A stretch of DNA of 64,000 bases from Burkholderiales bacterium (GTDB taxonomy: Bacteria; Pseudomonadota; Gammaproteobacteria; Burkholderiales; Burkholderiaceae_E). The stretch's first letter is position 1. Every line of letters starts with the position of its first letter. Below the pieces are notes generated by a model that worked only from the letters and a program-made list of their open reading frames with translations, was not told the origin of the DNA and did not search any database. Positions 40,052 through 53,698 of the stretch are shown in pieces. A program made the position numbers and the translations under genes. The DNA lies in the NCBI GenBank assembly GCA_026399835.1, contig JAPLQE010000013.1:1-64000 (forward strand). The letters are read 5' to 3'.

Positions 40052-40429
40052 GTGCGTGTGCTGCTCGACACGCACCTCTACCTCTGGGCCGTGACCGGTC
40101 ATCGGGCGCTGAAGCCGGCTGCCCGCCGACTCATCGAGGAGGCCGATCAGGCCTACGTTTCAGCTGCTTCGATCTGGGAGGTGTCGATCAAGTCGAGGCT
40201 CGGGAAGATCGATGCGGACGTCGACGAACTGTGCGCAGCCATCGGACAGAGCGGGTTCATCGAACTTCCGGTGACGGCGGCCCATGCCGCGCAGGTGGCA
40301 CGCCTGCCGTTTCATCACGCCGACCCCTTCGACCGGATCCTGATCGCACAGGCGCTGGTCGAGCCACTCCGGCTGTTGACGGCAGACAGCTCGCTCGCGC
40401 GGTACAGCGATCTGGTGATCGAGGTCTGA
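40052..40429 (+). CDS. Type II toxin, PIN-domain ribonuclease (VapC-like)
   Basis: 125 residues from a GTG start. The PIN acidic set is complete: Asp in 'VLLDTHLYLWA', Glu in 'SIWEVSIKSRLG', Asp in 'HHADPFDRILIAQAL' and Asp in 'LLTADSSLARY'. The partner is the Phd-type antitoxin immediately upstream. Expected to cleave RNA, in many relatives tRNA. The pair lies inside the otherwise conserved cytochrome oxidase locus, suggesting acquisition. Confidence 0.92.
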   Translation: MRVLLDTHLYLWAVTGHRALKPAARRLIEEADQAYVSAASIWEVSIKSRLGKIDADVDELCAAIGQSGFIELPVTAAHAAQVARLPFHHADPFDRILIAQALVEPLRLLTADSSLARYSDLVIEV

Positions 40430-40441
40430 TCAGCCAGCGGC

Positions 40442-40654
40442 TCAGCGCGGCCCGATGGGCACGCCAGTGGCCTGGATCCAGCCCATCTGGTGCGAGACGA
40501 GGATGAACAGGAACAGCAGGATCGAGAACCCGACCCGAAAGCCCAGCGCCCGCGCAGTGTTCCGGGTCTTGCCCTTGTCGCGCATCATGAAGAACAGGGC
40601 CGAGCCCAGGCTGCCGATGATCAGCAGGAATGCGATGGCGATGACGATCTTCAC
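40442..40654 (-). CDS. DUF2909 twin transmembrane protein
   Basis: 70-residue protein with two helices: 'VIAIAFLLIIGSLGSALFFM' and 'RVGFSILLFLFILVSHQMGW', separated by the charged 'RDKGKTRNTARAL'. GTG start at 40654 (VKIVIAIAF). In Burkholderiales a protein of this type sits between coxC and SURF1, as here once the toxin-antitoxin pair is ignored. It is presumed to be oxidase-linked. Confidence 0.82.
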   Translation of the reverse strand: MKIVIAIAFLLIIGSLGSALFFMMRDKGKTRNTARALGFRVGFSILLFLFILVSHQMGWIQATGVPIGPR

Positions 40655-40708
40655 GGAGGCGATTGTCGCACGGGGCCTGCTGCGCCCGGGCCCGGCCGAG
40701 GCGGCACG

Positions 40709-41413
40709 ATGACCCGCTGGATTCCCGCGCTCGCGCTGGCGATCGTGGTCGCGCTCACCGCGTCGCTCGGGCAGTGGCAGGTGCGGCGCGGCGCGGAGAA
40801 GGATGTGCTGCAGGCGCAGCGCGACGCCGCACGGGCAGCGGCGCCGGTCGCGCTGGCCGCGTCGGACCCCGCGCTGGCCTCGCTGGACGGGCGTCGCGTG
40901 CTGCTCGTCGGGCGGTTCGACGACGCGAAGAGCGTCTTCCTCGACAACCGCACGCGCAACGGCATGGCCGGCTTCCATGTGCTCACACCCCTGCGGCTCG
41001 AGGGCGGCGCATGGGTGATGGTGCTGCGCGGCTGGGTGGCCCGCGATGCGCGCGAGCGCACGCGGCTGCCCGTGCTGCCGGCGCAGGCCGATGCGGTCCG
41101 TGTCGAGGGGTTCGCGCAGGCCTCGCTCGCGCAGCCGATGGTGCTCGCGGCGCAGGGGGAGGCGGCCCCCGGGGAGTGGCTGTGGCAGCACTACGAAGCC
41201 GACGCCTATCGGCGATGGTCGGGGCTGCCGGTGACGGAGGGCATCGTGCGCCAGCTCTCCGAGCTGCCCGATGGCCTGGCGCGCGACTGGGTCGAGCCGG
41301 GCAGCGGCGCGGACAAGCACCGCGCGTACGCGTTCCAGTGGTTCGCGATGTCGGGCACCGCCGCGCTCGCGGCGCTGGTGCTGGGGTGGCGGACGGTGCG
41401 CCGGCCGCGCTGA
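40709..41413 (+). CDS. SURF1 family protein
   Basis: Inner-membrane cytochrome oxidase assembly factor, 234 residues, involved in heme a insertion. Two helices flank a periplasmic domain: 'WIPALALAIVVALTASLGQW' and C-terminal 'FAMSGTAALAALVLGWRTVR'. SURF1 features are 'LGQWQVRRGAEK', 'VFLDNRTRNGMAGFHVLTPL', 'VMVLRGWVARD' and 'HRAYAFQWFAMS'. It is normally followed by the ctaA-ctaB group; here an inserted block separates them. Confidence 0.93.
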   Translation: MTRWIPALALAIVVALTASLGQWQVRRGAEKDVLQAQRDAARAAAPVALAASDPALASLDGRRVLLVGRFDDAKSVFLDNRTRNGMAGFHVLTPLRLEGGAWVMVLRGWVARDARERTRLPVLPAQADAVRVEGFAQASLAQPMVLAAQGEAAPGEWLWQHYEADAYRRWSGLPVTEGIVRQLSELPDGLARDWVEPGSGADKHRAYAFQWFAMSGTAALAALVLGWRTVRRPR

Positions 41414-41555
41414 CGCGGCGGCGTCAGCGGGCCGCGTCGCGGGCGCATCGGCCCCTTCGACGAGAACAGCCGCCACGGCGCCGCTGCCGTACGCAGCGAC
41501 GATGGGAGCGCCTCGGCGGTTCAGCGCGCCGGCGCGCTTCGCGTTCTTCCGACGA

Positions 41556-41581
41556 GGCCCGGGTGCTCGAGCACCCGGGCC
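41556..41581. terminator. 26-nt perfect palindrome between convergent genes
   Basis: Self-complementary sequence centred on CTCGAG (about 41569), with arms GGCCCGGGTGC. It lies between the SURF1 stop (41413) and the minus-strand stop at 41588, 7 nt from the latter. It fits a bidirectional terminator, mainly for the oxidase-like gene, though no T-run is present on either strand. Confidence 0.6.
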
Positions 41582-41587
41582 GGCGAC

Positions 41588-45418
<3,831 letters not shown>

Positions 45419-45594
45419 CGAAACTCCTGGGCCCGGCGGGGCGATCGGGATGAAGAAGGCGGCCGCGCGAGTCTTCACCGCACGTTTCCGGCCGCATCTT
45501 AAAGTGTCGCCGCACAGCCGATGTGTCGCACTCCTCCTTCAGGGCGACGCTGCCGTCATCTGCGGCGCAGAAGCGGTCGCGGCGCGCCTCGTTC

Positions 45595-47728
45595 TCACGG
45601 TGCGGGCTCCCGCAGCCACACCCTCTTGCGCTGTCCGGGCGCCGGATCGATGCCGAAGAATCCGACCGTCGCCTGGAACAGGCCCGATGCGCTCTGCTCG
45701 GTGAACGGGCCGGACTCCGATACGCCGATCCGCACCAGGCTCCTGGGCGCCACCGAGTAGGTGGCGTTCTCGTCGCCGAGCAGACGCCATGCGTAGCGCG
45801 GCGCCGCGCTGCCCGCGGACTTCACGTCGATCGCGTCGACCGGCCTGCGGCACAGCAGTCCCGCTGCGCCCGGCACCGCGCCCGTCCATCCGTACAGGCC
45901 CCGGGCCGCGAAGCCGCTGCCGCACTCGAGCAGGCCGCTCGCCGTGCCGCCGCCCGAGGTGCCCGCCGCAGCGCTCGACGCGGCTGCGCCCGGCTGCAGC
46001 CGCAGGCCGCCCGCGGCGAGCGCGCGGCACTGCACCTGTACCTGCGCGATGCCCGGCACGCCGGTGCGCAGCTGCAGGCCCGAGACGGCCTGCCCAGGCG
46101 CGCAGACCGACTCGAACGGGCTGCCGCTCGTGCTCGTGCCGGCGACCGGGTTCTTCCACGGCGTGCCGATCCATCGACCGTCGGCGCCCACGCCCACGCA
46201 GACCGGGCCGATCCGCGAGACCGTGGTGCCGGCGAGGCCGTGCGTGCCCACCATCGCCTGTCCGGGCTCGCATTCCAGCCTGAACGCGGTGCCGCCGGCG
46301 GGGCCGGCCTCGGGGGTCCAGGGCGCGATCGGCGGCGAGGTGGGCGCGACGTTCAGCCGCGCCGTCCTCGCGACCGAGGGCACGCCCGCAGTGTCGAGCA
46401 CGAAGACCATGTAGAAGCCGGGCGTGAGGTCGCCGCCGCTGTCGGGCACCGTCGCGGAGATCGTGTTGCCCGAGCGGATGAAAGGCAGCTCGAGGAAGGC
46501 CTGGTCCATCCCGAAGCTGTGGGTGATGGAGCCGGTCTTGATCAGCGTCAGGCGCGCGATCTTCGCGCCGTCGTCGACCTGCAGCGACAGGCCCGCGCCG
46601 GGCGTCATCACGGTCGGGGCCGAGGTGATGACCGGCCGCGTGGCCGCGACGCCGGCGGCGAACAGGTAGGGCGGCTTGTAGATCTCGGCGTTGCGCTGGG
46701 TGAGCGGTCCGGGTGCGCCGCCCCCCGCCACCAGCATCGTCGCGTCGGGCATCAGCAGCGCGGTCGAGTGGTAGAGCCGCTGCTGCACCGCGGTCGCACC
46801 GGTCGACCAGACGCCGGTCTTCGGGTTCCACATCTCGACCTGGTTGGTCGGCCCGCTGTAGGCGGCATCGGTGTAGGTGACCGCACCGCCCGTGATCAGC
46901 ACGCGGCCGTCGGGCAGTACCGTCGACGAGTTCCACTGCCGTCGCGAGCTCATCTTCGCGGCGGACTCCACCGTCGGGCGCGGCCCGTTGAAGTCGACCA
47001 CCGAGCAGAACTCGTTGCCGCCGCACTGCAGCGCGCGGCCCGGGCCGATCAGCGAGCTGCTCGACTCCTCGCCGGGCACCGGCATCGGCAGGACGCCGTG
47101 CCGGATGACGGTGCCGGTGCCGGCATAGGTCATCGTGTACGCCTCGCCGCCGGCCAGCTCGTAGCGAAGATGCGGCCGTCCGGCGCCGAGTAGTTCCGCG
47201 GGTAGCACCAGTGCAGCATCGAGGTGTCGATCGCGCTCAGCGCCCGGTACGAGCCATCGGCGTCGCGCATCTCGGGATACGCCTCGCCGCTGCGCCCGCC
47301 CTGGATGAACACGCGGTCGTCGTGCGTCTTCGTGAGCGTGCCGTACCACCGGGGCAGGTTCATCTGCGTCCCGGTCGACGTGAGCTGGTTGGTCGCCGGG
47401 TTGAAGACGTTCGAGTCGGGGTTGCCGACGTTGGTCGTGTTGCCCTGGACGTAGACGTCGCCGCCGGTCAGCAGCAGCGTGCGGTCCGACACCATCACCT
47501 GGCCGGCGCAGAAGAGGTCGGTGCCGTGGTGTTGTCGAGCGTGAGGTGCCCGCCCGCGATCGTGCCGCCGGAGGGGTCCCAGACGTCGTAGAAGAACTTG
47601 CCGGTCTGCTTGCCGTTGAGGTCCGTGCCGTAGGTCATGACCCGGCCGTCGGGCAGCAGCGCGGAATGCAGCGCGAACGCCGTCCGGCGGTCGCGCGACG
47701 TCCAGTTGCGCATGAGGATCCCAACCAA
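45595..47728 (-). pseudogene. Second galactose oxidase-like protein, two frameshifts and no signal peptide
   Basis: Paralogue of the preceding lipoprotein. Three reading frames must be joined: 47728-47525 ('LHSALLPDGRVMTYGTDLNG'), about 47524-47166 ('VSDRTLLLTGGDVYVQG', 'RWYGTLTK', 'YSAPDGRIF') and about 47165-45595 ('GGEAYTMTYAGTG' to the end). Each junction fits loss of one G from a GG or GGG run. Catalytic residues (C, Y, YH, H) are all still recognisable. It ends with one module ('YAWRLLGDENATYSVAPRSL') and has no Ala-Pro linkers. Only TTG at 47728 begins the frame and no signal sequence precedes 'MRNWTSRDRR', so the N-terminus seems lost. A sequencing artefact is possible for the frameshifts. 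Confidence 0.8.
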
Positions 47729-47812
47729 CGCGAGATCCGGTGCCGATCGCCCGGCCCCGGGGGAACGCCCATGGTCGCGCGCGCCGCAGCGCGCCCGAGG
47801 GGCGCCTCTTCA

Positions 47813-47837
47813 GACCGCGGGCACGGGCCCCGCGGTC
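47813..47837 (-). terminator. Hairpin downstream of fcl
   Basis: 9-bp stem GACCGCGGG with its complement around a 7-nt loop, between the fcl stop (47892) and the oxidase pseudogene. No T-run. Could end the gmd-fcl transcript. Confidence 0.45.
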
Positions 47838-47891
47838 AGGCGATCATCGTCCGATGGGGAATGTACCGGCACTGTGCCGGATGCCACACCG

Positions 47892-48878
47892 TCACGCAGA
47901 CAGGGTGTGGACGAATTCCGCGTACGCGAGTTGCAGGCCGTCCGCGAGCTCGGTGCTCGCGCGCCATCCGAGCGCATGCAGCTTGCCGACGTCCATCAGC
48001 TTGCGCGGGGTGCCGTCGGGCTTGCTGGTGTCGTATTCGATCGTGCCCGACCAGCCGACCACCTTGGCGACCATGCCTGCGAGCTCGGCGATCGTCACGT
48101 CGTGGCCCACGCCGACGTTCACCAGCGGCGGATCGAAGCGGCCGGTGGCGGTCTCGTCCGAGCCCAGCAGCTTCGCGTAGGTCGCCGCGTCCAGGTTGAG
48201 GATGTGCACGCAGGCGCGTGCCATGTCGTCGCTGAACAGGAACTCGCGCCGCGGCGTGCCGGTGCCCCAGACGGTCACCGACTTCGCGCCCGAGGCCTTC
48301 GCCTCGTGGAACTTGCGCAGCAGCCCCGGGATCACGTGCGAGTTCTCGGGGTGGTAGTTGTCGCCCGGCCCGTAGAGATTGGTCGGCATCGCGGCGGTGT
48401 ACTGCGTGCCGTACTGCCGGTTGTAGCTCCAGATCAGCTCGATGCCGGCGATCTTGGCGAGCGCGTAGGCACGGTTGCTCGACTCGAGCGGCCCGGTCAG
48501 CAGCGAGTCCTCGCGCATCGGCTGCGGGGCGTGCTTCGGGTAGATGCACGACGAGCCGAGGAACAGCAGGCGCGTCACCCCATGCCGATGCGCCGCCGCG
48601 ATCACGTTGTTCTGGATCGCGAGGTTGTCCGCCAGGAACTCGACCGGGTACTTGTAGTTCGCGATGATCCCGCCGACCTTCGCGGCGGCGAGGAACACGT
48701 ACTCCGGCATCGTGTCGGCGAAGAAGCGCTCGACCGCCGCGGCGTCGCGCAGGTCGAGCTCCTTCGAGCCGCGCCGCAGCAGGTTCGAGTAGCCCTGCGA
48801 CTGCAGCGTCCGGACCAGGGCCGAACCGACCAGCCCCTTGTGCCCGGCGACGAAGATGCGTGCGTCGGTCTTCATCAT
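47892..48878 (-). CDS. fcl: GDP-L-fucose synthase
   Basis: Epimerase/reductase that turns GDP-4-keto-6-deoxymannose into GDP-L-fucose, 328 residues. Short-chain-dehydrogenase fold with 'VAGHKGLVGSALVRTL', 'FLGSSCIYPKHAPQPMRED' and catalytic Tyr-Lys in 'RAYALAKIAGIEL'. 'NLYGPGDNYHPENSHVIPG' is diagnostic for the GMER group. It follows gmd by 13 bp. The product feeds fucose-containing polysaccharide, in line with the EPS locus from 53.7 kb. Confidence 0.96.
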   Translation of the reverse strand: MMKTDARIFVAGHKGLVGSALVRTLQSQGYSNLLRRGSKELDLRDAAAVERFFADTMPEYVFLAAAKVGGIIANYKYPVEFLADNLAIQNNVIAAAHRHGVTRLLFLGSSCIYPKHAPQPMREDSLLTGPLESSNRAYALAKIAGIELIWSYNRQYGTQYTAAMPTNLYGPGDNYHPENSHVIPGLLRKFHEAKASGAKSVTVWGTGTPRREFLFSDDMARACVHILNLDAATYAKLLGSDETATGRFDPPLVNVGVGHDVTIAELAGMVAKVVGWSGTIEYDTSKPDGTPRKLMDVGKLHALGWRASTELADGLQLAYAEFVHTLSA

Positions 48879-48891
48879 GAGGCGCGCCGGA

Positions 48892-49974
48892 TCACTCGTG
48901 GTAGTCGTAGGCCGCGAAGCCGTGCTTCTTGACCAGTTCGTCGCGCTCGGCCGACTTCAGGTCCTCGCGGACCATCTCCGACACCAGCTCGGCGAAGGTG
49001 GTGCGCGGCTTCCAGCCGAGCTTGGTGTGCGCCTTGGTGGCGTCGCCCAGCAGCGTTTCGACCTCGGTCGGCCGGTAGTAGCGCGGATCGACCGCGACGA
49101 TCACGCGGCCGCGCGAATCGAGGCCCTTCTCGTTCTCGCCCTGACCCTGCCAGCGCACCTCGATGTCGAGCTCCTGCGCGGCCAGCGTCACGAACTCGCG
49201 CACCGAGAACTGCACGCCGGTGGCGATCACGAAGTCCTCCGCCTCCTGCTGCTGCAGCATCAGCCACTGCATCTCGACGTAGTCCTTGGCGTGGCCCCAG
49301 TCGCGCTTGGCGTCCATGTTGCCGAGGTACAGCGCATCCTGCAGGCCGAGCTTGATGCGGGCCAGCGCGCGCGTGATCTTGCGCGTCACGAAGGTCTCGC
49401 CGCGCAGCGGCGACTCGTGGTTGAACAGGATGCCGTTGCAGGCGTACATGCCGTACGCCTCGCGGTAGTTCACCGTGATCCAGTAGCCGTAGAGCTTGGC
49501 GACCGCGTACGGGCTGCGCGGATAGAAGGGGGTCGTCTCCTTCTGCGGGATCTCCTGCACCTTGCCGTACAGCTCCGAGGTCGACGCCTGGTAGAAGCGC
49601 GTCTTCTTCTCGAGCCCGAGGATGCGGATCGCCTCGAGCAGGCGCAGCGTGCCGATCGCGTCGGCGTTGGCCGTGTACTCGGGCGTCTCGAACGACACCG
49701 CCACGTGGCTCATCGCCGCGAGGTTGTAGATCTCGTCCGGCTGGACCTGCTGGACGATGCGGATCAGGTTCGTCGAGTCGGTCAGGTCGCCGTAGTGCAG
49801 GATCATCCGGCGCGCGTCGGCGTGCGGGTCCTGGTACAGGTGGTCGATCCGATCGGTGTTGAACAGCGACGACCGCCGCTTGATGCCGTGGACCTCGTAG
49901 CCCTTCTGCAGCAGCAGCTCGGCGAGGTAGGCACCGTCCTGTCCGGTGATGCCCGTAATCAGCGCACGTTTCAT
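48892..49974 (-). CDS. gmd: GDP-mannose 4,6-dehydratase
   Basis: First step of GDP-L-fucose (or GDP-rhamnose) synthesis, 360 residues. NADP fold '[18 protein letters not shown]', '[17 protein letters not shown]', and catalytic '[15 protein letters not shown]' with the Thr/Glu region '[17 protein letters not shown]'. '[17 protein letters not shown]' is typical. ATG 49974 starts [11 protein letters not shown]; the longer frame upstream is noise. No obvious Shine-Dalgarno precedes it. Confidence 0.97.
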   Translation of the reverse strand: MKRALITGITGQDGAYLAELLLQKGYEVHGIKRRSSLFNTDRIDHLYQDPHADARRMILHYGDLTDSTNLIRIVQQVQPDEIYNLAAMSHVAVSFETPEYTANADAIGTLRLLEAIRILGLEKKTRFYQASTSELYGKVQEIPQKETTPFYPRSPYAVAKLYGYWITVNYREAYGMYACNGILFNHESPLRGETFVTRKITRALARIKLGLQDALYLGNMDAKRDWGHAKDYVEMQWLMLQQQEAEDFVIATGVQFSVREFVTLAAQELDIEVRWQGQGENEKGLDSRGRVIVAVDPRYYRPTEVETLLGDATKAHTKLGWKPRTTFAELVSEMVREDLKSAERDELVKKHGFAAYDYHE

Positions 49975-50260
49975 CTGAGGAGGTCGCTTGAGTGATCGAG
50001 CGGTCATCGTATCGGAACGACCGCGCCGCAACATTGACGGAAGTCTCGACGGCGCCTTCGGCCGCGCAGGCGTATGCCCCGACCGGACAGCCGGGTCCGC
50101 CGCGTGGTGCCGGAGCGTCGCGGGCGCCGCTTCGTGACGCCCGTCACAGACCCGGTCACGGACCCCGACCCCATCCCCGCCCCGTCGGCAATGGGGGGAT
50201 GGGCCCGGCGGTAGAATCGGGGTGCCCGTCGCCATACTGCGGCGCCACGACGCAGCACCC

Positions 50261-50929
50261 GTGAACACCGCCCCTCCCGAATCCAAGGCCGCCCCTCAGG
50301 GCGCCGCCGCCGCCGCCCCTGCCGTCTTCCCGGAGAGCGCCCGGGCGGATGCTTCGCGCTTTCGTCACCAGCGCCTCAAGCTGCTGGCCGTGCTGCTGGT
50401 CTGCGCGTCGCCGGTCATCCTGTCGTACCTGTTCTACTACGTGCTGCCCCCCAGCGGCCGCACCAACTACGGCACCCTGATCCTGCCGCAGCGGCCGGTG
50501 CCCGAGCTGCGCCTGGCCGATGCCGAGGGCAAGCCCTACCGCTTCGCCACGCACCTCGGCCAGTGGGTGGTGCTGCAGGTCGACGCCGGCGCCTGCGAGA
50601 AGGCCTGCGCCGACAAGCTCTACGCGCTGCGCCAGCAGCGCACCATGACCGGCAAGGAGCGCGAGCGCATCGACCGCGTGTGGCTGGTCACCGATGCGGT
50701 CAAGCCCGCCGCCGAGCTGATGCGCGAGTACGAAGGCACGGTCGTGCTGCGCGCCGACACCGCCGAGCTGGCCGCGCTGATGCCCCTCGAGCCGGGCAAG
50801 CGCATCGAGGACTACCTGTGGGTCGTCGATCCGCTGGGCTTCCTGATGATGCGCTTCCCCGCGGACGGCGAGCCCTCGAAGATCCGCAAGGACATCTCGA
50901 GGCTGCTCAAGGCCTCGCGCGTCGGCTGA
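50261..50929 (+). CDS. Membrane-anchored Sco/thioredoxin-like protein of the ctaA operon
   Basis: 222 residues: Ala-rich N-terminus, one helix ('[20 protein letters not shown]'), then a thioredoxin-like domain with '[19 protein letters not shown]'. The C112-xxx-C116 pair aligns with the CxxxC of the Sco protein further down, but the distal Cu-binding histidine of Sco ('SIDHTA') is replaced ('[13 protein letters not shown]'). Burkholderiales carry such a protein before ctaA; usually it is left as hypothetical. GTG 50261 is preferred over GTG 50222. It is 11 bp from ctaA. Confidence 0.75.
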   Translation: MNTAPPESKAAPQGAAAAAPAVFPESARADASRFRHQRLKLLAVLLVCASPVILSYLFYYVLPPSGRTNYGTLILPQRPVPELRLADAEGKPYRFATHLGQWVVLQVDAGACEKACADKLYALRQQRTMTGKERERIDRVWLVTDAVKPAAELMREYEGTVVLRADTAELAALMPLEPGKRIEDYLWVVDPLGFLMMRFPADGEPSKIRKDISRLLKASRVG

Positions 50930-50939
50930 GGGGCGAGCC

Positions 50940-52181
50940 ATGCCCGCCTTCCGCAAGCTGCTGTTCTTCGCGCTCTTCCTCACCTTCGACCTGGTCATGT
51001 TCGGCGCATTCGTGCGCGTGACCGACGCCGGCCTCGGCTGCCCCGACTGGCCCGGCTGCTACGGCAAGGTCACGCCGCTGGGCGCGCTCGACACCATCCG
51101 CGCCGAGGCCGCCGAGCGGCCCCACGGGCCGGTCACCGAGTTCAAGGCCTGGGTCGAGATGCTCCACCGCTACATCGCGGCCGGACTCGGGCTGATGGTC
51201 ATCGCGCTCGCCGTGATGGCCACCCGGCTGCGCCGCCTTCGGCTGGCCGAGGCCCGCATCGACGCCTCGCACGGGCGCCGCCCCCCGCCCGGCACGGGCC
51301 CCCGGATGCCCGGCGCAGGCGCGCGCATGGCGCCCGCCGAGCCGCCCGCCGACCTGCCTTCGGAAGGGCCGTCGCATCCCGTGCCGGTGCCCGGTGGAGG
51401 CCGCGGGCGGCTCCAGGCCATCCCGTCGGCGCCGCCCGGCGTCGCGCTGGCCTGGTTCACGCTCGCCTGGATCATCCTGCAGGGGATCTTCGGCGCCTGG
51501 ACCGTGACGCTCAAGCTCAAGCCCCTGGTGGTCACCGGGCACCTGCTCGGCGGCATGATCCTGTTCGGGCTGCTGCTGGCCCAGGCGGTGCGTGTCGCCG
51601 GCCATCCGCCCGTGGCCCGCGAGGCCGCCGGCTACGCGCGCTGGGCCGCGCTCGCGCTCGCGCTGCTGTTCGTGCAGATCACCCTCGGCGGCTGGGTCAG
51701 CACCAACTACGCCACGCTCGCCTGCCGCGACTTCCCCGCCTGCCAGGGCGCGCTGTGGCCCGACATGGACTTCGCCGCCGGCTTCGAGCTGTGGCGCAGG
51801 CTGGGCGTCAGCGGCGACGGCAGCGCGCTGCCGTTCCAGGCGCTCACCGCCATCCACTACACCCACCGACTGGGCGCCTACGTGGTGTTCGCCGTGGTGG
51901 GCGCGCTCGCCTGGCGGATCCGGCGCGTCGGCGGACTCGAGCGTGTCGGCGAGCTGCTGCTCGCGGTGCTGACGCTGCAGCTGGTCACCGGCCTCACCAA
52001 CATCTTCCTCGACTGGCCGCTCATCGCGGCGGTCCTGCACACCGGCGGCGCGGCGGCGCTGCTCGGCGTGCTGCTGGTGGTAAACTTCCGCGCTCGCGCG
52101 GCGGCCAGCCTGCCGCCCGCCCCGGTCGACGCGACGCGTGCCTCGCCCCTGTCCGGCCCGACCGCCCGAGCCGGCGCCTGA
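50940..52181 (+). CDS. ctaA: Heme A synthase (COX15/CtaA)
   Basis: Converts heme O to heme A. 413 residues, eight helices. '[19 protein letters not shown]' is the first loop; heme histidines lie in '[12 protein letters not shown]', '[11 protein letters not shown]', '[11 protein letters not shown]' and '[13 protein letters not shown]'. '[19 protein letters not shown]' has the second conserved loop. Residues about 103-167 form a long Pro/Gly-rich loop between helices two and three, not typical in length. The C-terminal tail is also extended. Confidence 0.95.
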   Translation: MPAFRKLLFFALFLTFDLVMFGAFVRVTDAGLGCPDWPGCYGKVTPLGALDTIRAEAAERPHGPVTEFKAWVEMLHRYIAAGLGLMVIALAVMATRLRRLRLAEARIDASHGRRPPPGTGPRMPGAGARMAPAEPPADLPSEGPSHPVPVPGGGRGRLQAIPSAPPGVALAWFTLAWIILQGIFGAWTVTLKLKPLVVTGHLLGGMILFGLLLAQAVRVAGHPPVAREAAGYARWAALALALLFVQITLGGWVSTNYATLACRDFPACQGALWPDMDFAAGFELWRRLGVSGDGSALPFQALTAIHYTHRLGAYVVFAVVGALAWRIRRVGGLERVGELLLAVLTLQLVTGLTNIFLDWPLIAAVLHTGGAAALLGVLLVVNFRARAAASLPPAPVDATRASPLSGPTARAGA

Positions 52182-52191
52182 TCTCCCCGCG

Positions 52192-53082
52192 ATGGACCTC
52201 ATCGACCACACCCCGCCGCCCCTCGCCCACACGCTGCGTCAGTACTACGAGCTGACCAAGCCGCGCATCGTGATGCTGGCGGCGTTCTGCGCGGTGATCG
52301 GCATGTTCCTCGCCGCCGACGGCATGGTGGCCTGGCCGATCCTGGTGTTCGGCACGATCGGCATCTCGCTGCTGGCCGCGGCCGGCTTCACCTTCAACTG
52401 CATGGTCGAGCGCGGCATCGACGCCCGCATGGCGCGTACAAGGGCGCGGCCGGCCGCGCGCGGCGAGGTCTCCGTGCCGGCCGCGCTCGCCTTCGCCGGC
52501 CTGCTGGGTGGCATGGGCGCGTGGCTGCTGCTCGAGTTCGTGAACCCGCTGACCATGTGGCTCACGCTCGGCACCTTCGTCGGCTACGCGGTCATCTACA
52601 CCGTGGTGCTCAAGCCCGCCACGCCGCAGAACATCGTGATCGGCGGCGCCTCGGGCGCCATGCCGCCGCTGCTCGGCTGGGCCGCCGTCTCCAACGACAT
52701 CGCGCCCGAGGCCCTGGTGCTGGTGCTGATCGTCTTCGTCTGGACGCCGCCGCACTTCTGGGCGCTGGCGCTCTACCGCATCGAGGACTACCGGCGCGCC
52801 GGCCTGCCGATGCTGCCGGTCACCCACGGCCCCGACCTCACGCGGCTGCATATCCTGCTCTACACGGTGCTGCTGCTGGCCACCTCGCTGCTGCCCTTCA
52901 TGATCCGCATGAGCGGCTGGCTGTACCTGGTGTCCGCGCTGGTGCTGGGGGGCATCTTCCTCGGCTACGCCTGGCAGCTCTGGCGCCAGTACTCCGATGC
53001 GCTCGCGCGCCGGACCTTCCGGTACTCGATCGTGTACCTCGGCGCGCTGTTCGCCGCGCTGCTGCTGGACCACTGGCTGTGA
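52192..53082 (+). CDS. ctaB: Protoheme IX farnesyltransferase (heme O synthase)
   Basis: UbiA-family prenyltransferase of 296 residues that adds farnesyl to heme b. '[15 protein letters not shown]', first Asp-region '[19 protein letters not shown]' (the betaproteobacterial variant), and the second region '[20 protein letters not shown]' with '[10 protein letters not shown]'. ATG 52192 begins [15 protein letters not shown]. Its stop overlaps the sco GTG. Confidence 0.96.
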   Translation: MDLIDHTPPPLAHTLRQYYELTKPRIVMLAAFCAVIGMFLAADGMVAWPILVFGTIGISLLAAAGFTFNCMVERGIDARMARTRARPAARGEVSVPAALAFAGLLGGMGAWLLLEFVNPLTMWLTLGTFVGYAVIYTVVLKPATPQNIVIGGASGAMPPLLGWAAVSNDIAPEALVLVLIVFVWTPPHFWALALYRIEDYRRAGLPMLPVTHGPDLTRLHILLYTVLLLATSLLPFMIRMSGWLYLVSALVLGGIFLGYAWQLWRQYSDALARRTFRYSIVYLGALFAALLLDHWL

Positions 53083-53687
53083 GCGCGCGCCGGGGCGTGC
53101 TGCTCGCGGGCGCCGCGGCCGCGCTTCTGGCGGCCTGCGACGGCGGCGGGCCCGGGGGCGCGAAGAAGGCCAGCTTCAAGGCCACCGACATCACCGGGGC
53201 CGACTACGGCAAGTCGCTCGCGCTCACCGACCCCACCGGCCGTGCCCGCAGCCTGGCCGACTGGTCCGGCAAGGTCGTGGTGCTGTTCTTCGGGTTCACC
53301 CAGTGCCCCGACGTGTGCCCCACCACGCTCGCCACCATGGCCGACGTGATGAAGCGCCTCGGTCCCGACGCCGACCGCGTGCAGGTGCTCTTCGTCACGC
53401 TCGACCCCGAGCGCGACACGCCCGCCGTGCTCGCGCCCTACGTCACCGCCTTCGATCCGCGCTTCCTCGGCCTGTACGGCGACAAGGACGCGACTGCGAA
53501 GACCACGCGCGAATTCAAGGTGTTCTTCCAGCGGGTGCCCGGCAAGACCGAGGGCACCTACAGCATCGACCACACCGCCGCGTCGTACGTGCTCGACGGC
53601 AAGGGCCGGCTGCGGCTGTACGTGCGTCACCAGCAGACCGCCGAGGACATCGCCGCGGACATCAGGGCGCTGCTGGGCGGGGCCTGA
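53079..53687 (+). CDS. SCO1/SenC family copper chaperone lipoprotein
   Basis: CuA assembly protein, 202 residues. Lipobox 'ALLAACDGG' near residue 20, thioredoxin fold with Cu-binding '[13 protein letters not shown]' and the distal histidine in '[10 protein letters not shown]'. GTG 53079 overlaps the ctaB stop. It is the last gene of the oxidase assembly operon and ends 11 bp from the convergent EPS transferase gene. Confidence 0.94.
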   Translation: MSARRGVLLAGAAAALLAACDGGGPGGAKKASFKATDITGADYGKSLALTDPTGRARSLADWSGKVVVLFFGFTQCPDVCPTTLATMADVMKRLGPDADRVQVLFVTLDPERDTPAVLAPYVTAFDPRFLGLYGDKDATAKTTREFKVFFQRVPGKTEGTYSIDHTAASYVLDGKGRLRLYVRHQQTAEDIAADIRALLGGA

Positions 53688-53698
53688 GCCCCACCGGC

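Noticed and set aside
53679..53692. Terminator between sco and the EPS transferase gene
   Set aside because: Only a 5-bp stem, partly inside the sco coding end; too weak to call.
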